From: Gammaproteobacteria bacterium
Lineage (GTDB): Bacteria; Pseudomonadota; Gammaproteobacteria; Steroidobacterales; Steroidobacteraceae
NCBI GenBank assembly: GCA_025357835.1
Contig: JANYLM010000138.1
Coordinates: 1-39,865, forward strand
Length of the DNA stretch: 39,865 nt
Direction of reading: 5' to 3'
Position 1 is the stretch's first letter. Every line of letters starts with the position of its first letter. The notes under the pieces were generated by a model. That model was not told where the DNA came from and ran no database searches. It saw only the letters and a program-made list of their open reading frames with translations. Below, piece after piece: positions 18,017-26,420 of the stretch. The translations under genes were made by a program, and so were the position numbers.

Positions 18017-18862
18017 TCATCCGCCGCCGCCGGCTACCGTACAAGTGGAATCTAAAAGCAGCTCGCCGGTAGGGCCGGTACCCGTCAGCAGAATGAATCC
18101 GGGACCATCCTTGAATTGCATTCCGGCGACCACCAGGGTGTAGTTGCCCATATGGTGTTTCGCGTCCGAGTTTAGGTTTGAGACTAATTCGAACGGGTTC
18201 GAGCTGCCGAGGCTCGCATTCATGATCCGTAGGGCCTGATAGGTCGACCCAGCAACGTTTACCGGCGACCAGCTCTCTGTAACGAGTTCAGCCGCCGTGT
18301 GCAGCGAGTCGAATACGTCAGGCCGCAGGCATTCGATGTGAATGTGAAACTGGTTTTGTGAGCGGGCGTGCGCGGTATTCACCGCAAGCGCTATGGCGGT
18401 TCTCGGCACCTCATGACCGACGAACTTAGCGATCAGATCGCGGGCCTGCCACGCCTCCCCGAAAAAATTCGGTGCATCGGGGTCGAGCAGCTCAGCGCTT
18501 TCGATGCCGGCCATCGTCTGTGTGGGAATCAACAAGTAATGGGCCCCGCCTTTGCGATCTGCGAGCACCGCATACCCCGAACTGTCGCTTCTGGCATTCG
18601 CAAGAAAAACCCGCTCGCACGGAGCCGGATCCTGATGCTGCGTCCAGTTCACGACACAGTGGTCCTGCACGATCTGTCTAAGGGCATCTCGACCTGCATT
18701 GGGCGGCAAATCGGTGGACTTCTCTGCGGGCTTTTCGGCGGGATCGTGCGACTTTTCCGTGCCCACTGCCAAGATCGGCGTCATGGCGGCGACAATCATC
18801 AAGAGAATTCCGCGTGGTTTTAAGTTCACTTGATCCCATCTGTGGTTGCAGGGCCGCATCAA
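18017..18862 (-). CDS. cdh: CDP-diacylglycerol diphosphatase (Cdh family), exported
   Basis: The protein resembles CDP-diacylglycerol pyrophosphatase, a HIT-superfamily enzyme that hydrolyses CDP-diacylglycerol to CMP and phosphatidic acid. Family features are LRQIVQDHCVVNWTQH, then PCERVFL, HYLLIPTQTMAGIES, FFGEAWQARDL and the catalytic HxH in QNQFHIHIECLRPDVF. An N-terminal hydrophobic segment (ILLMIVAAMTPILAV) should place it in the periplasm or anchor it to the membrane. The ATG at 18862 gives 281 residues; a GTG at 18829, preceded by GGGA, gives a cleaner signal anchor and may be the true start. It has its own promoter region and no evident functional link to the AEP operon downstream. 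Confidence 0.85.
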   Translation of the reverse strand: MMRPCNHRWDQVNLKPRGILLMIVAAMTPILAVGTEKSHDPAEKPAEKSTDLPPNAGRDALRQIVQDHCVVNWTQHQDPAPCERVFLANARSDSSGYAVLADRKGGAHYLLIPTQTMAGIESAELLDPDAPNFFGEAWQARDLIAKFVGHEVPRTAIALAVNTAHARSQNQFHIHIECLRPDVFDSLHTAAELVTESWSPVNVAGSTYQALRIMNASLGSSNPFELVSNLNSDAKHHMGNYTLVVAGMQFKDGPGFILLTGTGPTGELLLDSTCTVAGGGG

Positions 18863-18984
18863 TACTCAGATAGTTTATAGAACGTAGGCGGGAACTTACA
18901 CCCATTCACGAACTCCCCTTATTGCGGCTGAGGGCGCTGCTGCCAGACTGCACTAGGATCATTTCCTACGCTTTGGAGAATTCA

Positions 18985-19239
18985 ATGAATCTTGCAGTCA
19001 AGTCGATAGCCTGTTTTGGCCTGATTCTTGTTGGATCAAACGCTTTCGCTGGCGATACTGTGGGTCGGGCAACCATGACGAAGCGCCAAATGATGAACGA
19101 GTGCATCGAAAGGCAGAAAACCGCGGATGTCACCATGTCGAAGGCGGCAATGATAAGAATGTGCAAGGATCAACTGAAGCAGCAGAAGAAGACCGGAGCT
19201 TTGCCGGAATCGCCCCCAAAGGACGTTCCGCAGAATTGA
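18985..19239 (+). CDS. Small exported protein of unknown function
   Basis: An 84-residue protein starting at an ATG with GGAG 8 bases upstream. A signal peptide (KSIACFGLILVGSNAFA) should be cleaved after AFA, leaving about 61 residues. The mature part is helical and charged, with two cysteines (in NECIERQ and RMCKDQ) spaced 21 residues apart and many Met and Lys residues; the tail is Pro-rich. Similar small periplasmic proteins with an MTKRQMM-like start seem to occur in Burkholderiales, but I cannot name a family. It converges with the lipoprotein at 19246-19557, with only 6 bases between the stops. Confidence 0.75.
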   Translation: MNLAVKSIACFGLILVGSNAFAGDTVGRATMTKRQMMNECIERQKTADVTMSKAAMIRMCKDQLKQQKKTGALPESPPKDVPQN

Positions 19240-19245
19240 TGCTTC

Positions 19246-19557
19246 CTACGGTTGGGTGGACGCTTCCGTCGTCTTTGCGTTCGCCGTGGGAGCACCATAG
19301 TCTGCATCAACTTTAGCTTCGCACGCTTTTTGAGTATCGCGGGCGAGGGCGGCACATGTTGCGCGCGCTGCTTTGCGGTCTCCGGCTGGTTTGCTAATTT
19401 CCGGGGCGGCATCTTTCTCACGGGTTGCCAGTTCGGTGGCTGCCCGCTGCTGAGCCGCCGAGACATCGTTAACGACGGCGTTCGGTGACTTGGCATTGTT
19501 GCAACCTGCAGCTAGCACGATAGATAGTGCGAGCGCCGATGTGAGAAGTTTGCGCAT
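19246..19557 (-). CDS. Small lipoprotein of unknown function
   Basis: The ATG at 19557 is preceded by GGAG with good spacing and gives 103 residues. The signal peptide ends in the lipobox LAAGC (Cys19). The mature part is Ala-, Lys- and Glu-rich, probably helical, with a segment RATCAALARDTQKACEAKVD that contains two cysteines 11 residues apart. That segment resembles a motif in small proteins of proteobacteria in which two Cys flank a Gly/Asp-Ala-Gln-Lys core; no function is known to me. An upstream in-frame ATG at 19578 is less likely because it would put charged residues before the signal. Confidence 0.75.
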   Translation of the reverse strand: MRKLLTSALALSIVLAAGCNNAKSPNAVVNDVSAAQQRAATELATREKDAAPEISKPAGDRKAARATCAALARDTQKACEAKVDADYGAPTANAKTTEASTQP

Positions 19558-19767
19558 TTCTTTACTCCGTATCGACATGCCGGGGGCGCAATCAGCCGAG
19601 TCGCGTGCTAGTCGGTTATTACGTGAATGTGGTGCAAGTATACGGTGTCGAACAAAGGCTCGAAGTAGGACGGCGCAACGCCTTCACGTCGGCGACATAC
19701 TAGCGGCCATAGGTCGGCGCCTACAGCCGAAGCTGTTTTTTTGCTGCTACACACAGGTTAGTCGACC

Positions 19768-19810
19768 AAAAAAAGCCCGTCGCGCGATGCAGCGCTCCGG
19801 GCTAATTTTT
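19768..19810 (-). terminator. Rho-independent terminator of yceI, possibly bidirectional
   Basis: On the minus strand the stem AGCCCG/CGGGCT encloses an 18-base GC-rich loop that can itself pair, and is followed by seven T. It begins 22 bases after the yceI stop. On the plus strand the hairpin is followed by TAATTTTT, so it may also stop transcripts from the left. Confidence 0.8.
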
Positions 19811-19831
19811 GCGTAACCGAAGCGGCGCAGT

Positions 19832-20407
19832 CTAGCCTGCGGGGCTGCCTTCCACTTGGATCTGCAACTTCACTTCCTGCTTGAAGCCATACTTGTCGCC
19901 GAAATTGACGCCAAAATCGCTGCGATTGAACGTGGCCGAGGCGTCGGCGCCGCAGACTTCTTTCTTGCTCATCGGGTTTTGTTTGCAAAGAAAGGAATTG
20001 ATGGTCAATGTCAGTGGCTTGGTCACACCGTGCAGGGTCAGGGTGCCCTGAGCTTCGGCGGGCGCGGCCCCGGTGAACTTGGTGAACTTGCCGCTGAATG
20101 TGGCGGTGGGGAACTTCGCGGCATCGAAAATCTCCGCCGATTTCGCGTGCTCGTTCAACTTCGGCATGCCGAAGTCGACCGAGCTCATATCCACAGTCAC
20201 GTCGATGGAGCCGGACTGCGCAGCCTTGTCATACACGACTTTGCCTGCATTGCTGGTGAATTTGCCGCGCCATACCGACAAACCACCCATGTGGTCCGCT
20301 TCAAAACTGGGGTAGGTGTGCGTGGGATCGAGGATGTAAGTGACCGGCGCTGCAAACGCGGTCGCGCTTAGCAGCGCGGCCATCGACGCCAAAACGATAC
20401 GGTTCAT
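19832..20407 (-). CDS. yceI: YceI family periplasmic polyisoprenoid-binding-type protein
   Basis: A 191-residue lipocalin-like beta-barrel of the YceI family, whose members bind long isoprenoid chains such as ubiquinone-like lipids. The signal peptide ends in LLSATAFA with cleavage before APVTYILDPTHT. Typical features follow: SFEADHMGGLSVWRGKF, DVTVDMSSVDFGMPKLNEH, FDAAKFPTATF and the terminal TFNRSDFGVNFGDKYGF. Two cysteines (FLCKQNP and EVCGAD) could form a disulfide. It is transcribed alone, with a terminator directly behind. The ligand is unknown. Confidence 0.93.
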   Translation of the reverse strand: MNRIVLASMAALLSATAFAAPVTYILDPTHTYPSFEADHMGGLSVWRGKFTSNAGKVVYDKAAQSGSIDVTVDMSSVDFGMPKLNEHAKSAEIFDAAKFPTATFSGKFTKFTGAAPAEAQGTLTLHGVTKPLTLTINSFLCKQNPMSKKEVCGADASATFNRSDFGVNFGDKYGFKQEVKLQIQVEGSPAG

Positions 20408-20537
20408 TGAAGGCTCCTTGAAGACTCTGGGTATAATTTCGATGCGCCGCCAGCCGGCGATCTCGGCCGCAAATCATAGCCGATATGCCGGGTGTTCTAG
20501 TTTTTATCTCCTAACATTCCTTTTTAAGGACCTCATG

Positions 20538-21044
20538 ATGGAACTATTTGCCGCCATACAGACTCGCTCTTCCGCTGCCCGTTTGGCGCAGCCGGGCCCG
20601 AGCTGGGAGGATATTGATCGTCTTCTGCAGGCGGCCGCGCGGGCGCCGGATCACGGCCGCCTCAAGCCGTGGCGCCTCGTGGTGCTCAAGGACTCCGTGC
20701 GTGAAGCCTTTACGGCCGCGGCGGCGGAGGCTAAGCGCGCGATCTTGCCCGGCATGACGGCGGAACAGCTGGCCGCGGAGCGGGAGAAAATGGGGCGTTC
20801 GCCGACGATTGTGGTCATTGGCTGTGCGGTCAATCGCGACCAAACCAAGATACCGGAAATCGAGCAGGTGGTGGCGGCGGGCGCCGCCGCACAAAATCTG
20901 TTTCTGGCGGCCCATGATCTGGGCTATGGGGTGATGTGGAAAACCGGCGCCGCGGCCTACGATCCGGCCGTCAAGGCGAGCGTCGGGCTTCGGCCAGATG
21001 ATCACATCGTGGCCATCATGCATCTCGGGACGCGATCGAAATAG
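20538..21044 (+). CDS. Nitroreductase family protein, YdjA-like
   Basis: A compact FMN-dependent nitroreductase of 168 residues. ELFAAIQTRSSAARLAQPGP, then LLQAAARAPDHGRLKPWRLVVL, form the FMN-binding N-terminus; AAGAAAQNLFLAAHDLGYGVMWKTG and GLRPDDHIVAIMHLGT complete the fold, matching E. coli YdjA in order and length. Two adjacent ATGs exist; the second, at 20538, has AGGA at a spacing of 7 and is preferred over 20535. The gene is divergent from yceI and its end overlaps the end of modC by 29 bases on the opposite strand. The physiological substrate of YdjA-type enzymes is not known. Confidence 0.9.
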   Translation: MELFAAIQTRSSAARLAQPGPSWEDIDRLLQAAARAPDHGRLKPWRLVVLKDSVREAFTAAAAEAKRAILPGMTAEQLAAEREKMGRSPTIVVIGCAVNRDQTKIPEIEQVVAAGAAAQNLFLAAHDLGYGVMWKTGAAAYDPAVKASVGLRPDDHIVAIMHLGTRSK

Positions 21045-22134
21045 CGGGCGGTGCGGTAAAGGAGTGGCTGCGCAGCGAGACGGACTTCACCAGGGCCCAG
21101 ACAGGAAGCCCGGCTGCGAGGGCAAGTTCGCGCGTGGCCGCTTTGGTCACTCGCGCCATGATGAGAGTCCCACCGATATCGATGGCGACCAAATCCGATT
21201 CGGCGTCGTCGCTCGTCACAGTCGTGACCACTCCAGCGAGGATATTGCGGACGCTCAAATGCTGGGGTGCCTGGGTGGCCACGATGAGATCTCGCGCCAA
21301 CAATTGAACCCGCAATTTTGCGCCCACTGTTATATTCGCGGCTTGCAGCTTGAGCTCGCCATGCCCCACCTGGACGCGCATCAGGCCGCTTGAGGCATCC
21401 ATTCCGAGCACCCTACCATCGATGGTGGCGCCCACCGCGTCGGCGCCAACGATGGATCGCAGGCCGGCGTTCAAGCTCATGTCGCCGACTCCGCCTTGGG
21501 CCATGGTCTTGCCTGACCCCATGAGAACGACATAAGTCGCCAGCCTCAGAACTTCATCGAAGTTGTGGCTGACGTAGACCATAGGGATCGCCAGCTGGTC
21601 CCGTAAAGTCTCCAAATAGGGCAGCACCTCTTCGCGCCGCGCGGCGTCGAGCGAGGCCAATGGCTCATCCAGAAGCAGCAGTCTGGGCTGGGATAACAGT
21701 GCTCGGCCTATGGCGACGCGCTGCCGTTCGCCGCCCGACAACTCGTGAGTACGTCGATCCATGAGCGAGCCCAGGCCTAGCAGGCTTGCCACGCCATCCA
21801 GGCTCACGTAGCGGCGCGCGGGCGCGCGTCTTTCGCCGTACTTGAGATTGGCCGCGACGCTCAGGTGCGGAAACAATCGCGCGTCCTGGAACACATAGCC
21901 GATGCGACGGCGCTCGGGTGGTACATCGATCCGGCGCTCGGTGTCCAGCAAGACGGTATCGTCCAGCGCCACTCGGCCCGCATCGGCATCCAGAAGTCCG
22001 GCAATGACATTGACGAGGGTGCTCTTGCCGCAGCCCGAACGGCCGAACAAGGCCACCACACCCGGTGTCGGCAGCTCGAAGCTCGCATCGAGGGCAAAGG
22101 ACCCACGGCGCTTTTTGACGGTTACGCTCAGCAT
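21016..22134 (-). CDS. modC: Molybdate ABC transporter ATP-binding protein ModC
   Basis: A 372-residue ABC ATPase: Walker A GRSGCGKST, Q-loop in YVFQDARLFPHLSV, signature LSGGERQRVAIGRAL, Walker B LLLLDEPLASLD and the H-loop YVSHNFDEV. The C-terminal 90 residues contain a TOBE/Mop-like molybdate-binding domain (SVRNILAGVVTTVTS to VWALVKSVSL), which separates ModC from other sugar or amino-acid ATPases. The ATG at 22134 overlaps the modB stop by one base (TGATG); an upstream start would lie inside modB. Sulfate or tungstate import cannot be excluded. Confidence 0.93.
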   Translation of the reverse strand: MLSVTVKKRRGSFALDASFELPTPGVVALFGRSGCGKSTLVNVIAGLLDADAGRVALDDTVLLDTERRIDVPPERRRIGYVFQDARLFPHLSVAANLKYGERRAPARRYVSLDGVASLLGLGSLMDRRTHELSGGERQRVAIGRALLSQPRLLLLDEPLASLDAARREEVLPYLETLRDQLAIPMVYVSHNFDEVLRLATYVVLMGSGKTMAQGGVGDMSLNAGLRSIVGADAVGATIDGRVLGMDASSGLMRVQVGHGELKLQAANITVGAKLRVQLLARDLIVATQAPQHLSVRNILAGVVTTVTSDDAESDLVAIDIGGTLIMARVTKAATRELALAAGLPVWALVKSVSLRSHSFTAPPAISIASRDA

Positions 22135-22823
22135 CAACGACCCAGTAGAAGCCGCACGCGGCGCGCGAACCACTCGGACAGCAACAAACCGCCTAGCCCC
22201 AGCGCTAGGGAAATGCAGGCCAGGCGCGCGGCCGCGGTATCCCCGCCCGGTGTTTGTAGAGCGGTGTACAACGCGAGGGGCAGGGTGCGCGTCTCTCCGG
22301 GAATGTTCGACACAAAGGTAATCACCGCGCCGAATTCCCCCAGGGCCGCCGAAAATGCGGTAATGGCGCCCGCCAGTATTCCCGGCAGCATCAGGGGCAG
22401 CGTGATGGTCGCGAACCGATCTATGGCTCCGGCGCCCAAGGTGCGCGCCGCCTCCTCCAGTCCGCGGTCGACGTTTTCAAGAGAAATGCGCATGGCGCGT
22501 ACCATCAGCGGAAACGACATCACAGCGGTGGCCAGCGCCGCGCCGTTGCGTGTGAAAATAAGCTCGACGCCAAGTACTCGTTCCAGCCATGAGCCAATCG
22601 GACCGCGCGTGCCGAACAACAACAGCAGCAGGTAGCCGACCACCACCGGCGGTAGCACCAGCGGCAGATGCACGAACGCATCGAGAAGGCTGTGTCCCAG
22701 GAATCGGCGTCGAGTCAGCACCCACGCCAGTAGAATTGCCAGTGGCAGGCTGAGGACGACGCTGCGCGCAGCCACGCTCAAGCTTAAGGACAGGGCCTCG
22801 CCTTCACTGGAGCTGAGCCACAT
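22134..22823 (-). CDS. modB: Molybdate ABC transporter permease ModB
   Basis: A 229-residue inner-membrane permease with five to six hydrophobic segments and the ABC-permease EAA loop (EEAARTLGAGAIDRFATITLPL). DAFVHLPLVLPPVVVGYLLL and AAITAFSAALGEFGAVI-like segments (here ITAFSAALGEFGAVITF) are typical of ModB/CysT-type permeases. ATG 22823 (MWLSSSEGEAL) is chosen; a longer frame reaches 22949 but overlaps the hemH promoter region and lacks conserved residues. It precedes modC with a one-base overlap. No modA binding-protein gene is present next to it, since the upstream gene is hemH on the other strand. Confidence 0.92.
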   Translation of the reverse strand: MWLSSSEGEALSLSLSVAARSVVLSLPLAILLAWVLTRRRFLGHSLLDAFVHLPLVLPPVVVGYLLLLLFGTRGPIGSWLERVLGVELIFTRNGAALATAVMSFPLMVRAMRISLENVDRGLEEAARTLGAGAIDRFATITLPLMLPGILAGAITAFSAALGEFGAVITFVSNIPGETRTLPLALYTALQTPGGDTAAARLACISLALGLGGLLLSEWFARRVRLLLGR

Positions 22824-22903
22824 CACGATAGGGAGTACACACTGCGGGGCTTCATCGTAGAGGCAGTATACTGTGAGTGCAATCCAGCTTAAGGACTCGG
22901 TCA

Positions 22904-23950
22904 ATGGCTTATTACCGCGCCGTGCCCCACACGGACGCTGCGGCGGCATCGACGCCCGAACGAATCGGCGTATTGCTCGTCAATCTGGGTACACCCGATT
23001 CCCCGACCTATTGGGCGGTCCTGCGCTACTTGCGAGAATTCCTGAGCGACCGCCGTGTTATCAACACTTCGCGCCTGATTTGGTTGCCCCTGCTGTATGG
23101 ATTAATTCTGCCGCTTCGCCCGCTTCGCACCATGCGGAAGTATCGCAAGATTTGGCTGCAAGAGGGTTCGCCCTTGGCGTTGTATTCCGCTCGTCTGGCC
23201 GCGAAAACCGGCCTGGCGTTGCAGGCCGTATTCGGCGATCAGGTACGCGTAGCAGTCGGCATGACCTACGGCAATCCGAGCATTGCGCATGCCCTCGAAT
23301 CCTTGAGCGGGCAAAACGTCAAAAAGCTGCTGGTGCTGCCCTTGTACCCGCAATACTGCTCATCGACGACGGGTTCGGTGTTCGATTGCACCAGCCGAAC
23401 CTTGCAGGGATGGCGATGGCTGCCGGAAACCCGTTTCGTCAACGACTACTATCACGATGCCGGATATATCGATGCCTTGTCGTCCCGCATCCTTGAACAC
23501 TGGGCTGAGGTGGGCGAGCGCTCCCATCTGCTATTCTCGTATCACGGTATTCCCGCCGCCTTTGTCGCCGAGGGCGACCCCTACCAAGCCCAAGCGGAGG
23601 CGACCACTCGATTGGTAGTGTCTCGACTGGGGCTGGCGCCGGACCAGTGGTCGCACTGCTATCAATCGCGATTCGGATCGGTGGTGTGGCTACAGCCGTA
23701 TACGATGGACACGCTCAAGGTGTTGGCGGAGCGGGGCGTGCGCAAGCTGAGCGTGGTGTCGCCGTCATTTGCGGTGGACTGCTTGGAAACATTGGAAGAA
23801 GTCGCCATCGAATATAGTGACTTCTTCCAGGCTTTGGGCGGCGATCGATTGACGCTGGTGCCCGCCCTGAACGACGACGACCGTCACGCGCAGGTTCTGG
23901 CGAAGATAGCGGAAAATCACTTGCACGGCTGGGGGGCCCTGAAGAAGTAG
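22904..23950 (+). CDS. hemH: Ferrochelatase HemH
   Basis: HemH inserts ferrous iron into protoporphyrin IX, the last step of protoheme synthesis. The ATG at 22904 follows AAGGA by 9 bases and gives 348 residues. Conserved parts are GVLLVNLGTPDSP, LREFLSDRRVI, YGNPSIAHAL, LLVLPLYPQY(C), the active-site His in LLFSYHGIP, the Glu-containing VVSPSFAVDCLETLEE and the substrate-binding GDRLTLVPALND. The short C-terminus without a Cys cluster indicates no [2Fe-2S] centre. It is divergent from modBC. Confidence 0.96.
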   Translation: MAYYRAVPHTDAAAASTPERIGVLLVNLGTPDSPTYWAVLRYLREFLSDRRVINTSRLIWLPLLYGLILPLRPLRTMRKYRKIWLQEGSPLALYSARLAAKTGLALQAVFGDQVRVAVGMTYGNPSIAHALESLSGQNVKKLLVLPLYPQYCSSTTGSVFDCTSRTLQGWRWLPETRFVNDYYHDAGYIDALSSRILEHWAEVGERSHLLFSYHGIPAAFVAEGDPYQAQAEATTRLVVSRLGLAPDQWSHCYQSRFGSVVWLQPYTMDTLKVLAERGVRKLSVVSPSFAVDCLETLEEVAIEYSDFFQALGGDRLTLVPALNDDDRHAQVLAKIAENHLHGWGALKK

Positions 23951-23976
23951 CCGCTATTGCGTCTCCCGCCAAAGCA

Positions 23977-24078
23977 ATGCTAGATTCCAGACCAATGTGC
24001 GCTTCCGCCGGCAAGTTACGCAAAACCCCCCGCAGCTCTACGCTGTTGGGTTCGCTTGCCCTGCTGCTGCGCCGCTAG
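23977..24078 (+). promoter_or_regulatory. Possible leucine-rich leader peptide (LeuL-like) upstream of leuA
   Basis: A 33-codon frame from ATG 23977 (or 27 codons from ATG 23995) ends at TAG 24078, 115 bases before leuA. Its tail STLLGSLALLLRR has six Leu among the last 11 codons including three consecutive CTG, reminiscent of enterobacterial LeuL with its four Leu run. GC-rich segments overlap the stop: GCGCC 24069-24073 can pair with GGCGC 24078-24082, and GGCGCC 24078-24083 can alternatively pair with GGCGCT 24105-24110. No clear RBS and no U-tract terminator follow, so classical attenuation is not demonstrated. Confidence 0.45.
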
Positions 24079-24184
24079 GCGCCACATACTCCGCGCTATC
24101 GGTCGGCGCTTACAAGACCGGAATAATCTTCAAGTTGGGCCACCAGCTCAATGACGCTTGATATGAGCCGCGTATCGCGAGTGA

Positions 24185-25891
<1,707 letters not shown>

Positions 25892-25920
25892 GCGGTCCGC
25901 CGGGAGCCGCCCGAGGTCGC

Positions 25921-25977
25921 CCCTGAGCGCCCCGATTGGGGTGTTCAGGGTGAAACCGGGCTTCTGGGCGGTTTTTT
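25921..25977 (+). terminator. Rho-independent terminator region after leuA
   Basis: Two hairpins in tandem. The first, 25921-25950, is an imperfect palindrome CCCTGA-GCG-CCCC-GATT-GGGG-TGT-TCAGGG. The second pairs AAACCG (25953-25958) with CGGTTT (25969-25974) and is followed by a T run to 25977. Confidence 0.75.
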
Positions 25978-26105
25978 GGGCGCAAGCTGCGCCGGAGGGA
26001 GTGATTTTGCCTTGCTAGTTGAATGGCGGGCAGAATCGGATATAGTGCGCAGCTTCGACGGTGGGGCTGATTGATCCTATTGATTTCAAGGGCTTTTCTC
26101 GAACA

Positions 26106-26330
26106 ATGAGTGAACGCGAAGACGAACATTTTGATATTGACGACGAGTTTCTCGGGGAAGCCGAAGAATCGCACGACTTCGATCCCCTTTTGGAGCGCAC
26201 CGAGCGGCGCCCCAAAGCGGTTGCCGTAGGCAAACGCGGCAAAGCGGCTTGGAGCCGAGTTGAAGACGTACTCGCCGAACGCCAGTTAGAAAAAGAACTG
26301 CGCGACATTTTCGAAGACGACAAGCCTTAG
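26106..26330 (+). CDS. Small acidic protein of unknown function
   Basis: A 74-residue, strongly charged cytosolic protein starting at ATG 26106. The first half is very acidic (Asp, Glu), then a basic middle (RRPKAVAVGKRGKAAW) and a helical end WSRVEDVLAERQLEKELRDIF. The last segment resembles small gammaproteobacterial proteins (PA3496-like) in which an Arg/Lys-rich stretch precedes an RVE-x-LEERRLxKEL helix; that link is tentative. No RBS is strong; an in-frame start further upstream at 26061 is possible. Operon membership with lysAC, 90 bases downstream, is uncertain. Confidence 0.6.
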   Translation: MSEREDEHFDIDDEFLGEAEESHDFDPLLERTERRPKAVAVGKRGKAAWSRVEDVLAERQLEKELRDIFEDDKP

Positions 26331-26420
26331 GCCTGCCGGCGCGCATCCGCGGGCTCCCACCTCAATCGGGAGCAACGCGATCGGGCGGCGCGGAATTGAA
26401 TCTCATGTGCGATCACTGCT

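Noticed and set aside
26331..26420. Possible lysine riboswitch before the lysC-lysA fusion
   Set aside because: Only about 90 bases are available, far less than the lysine riboswitch, and none of its conserved segments was seen.
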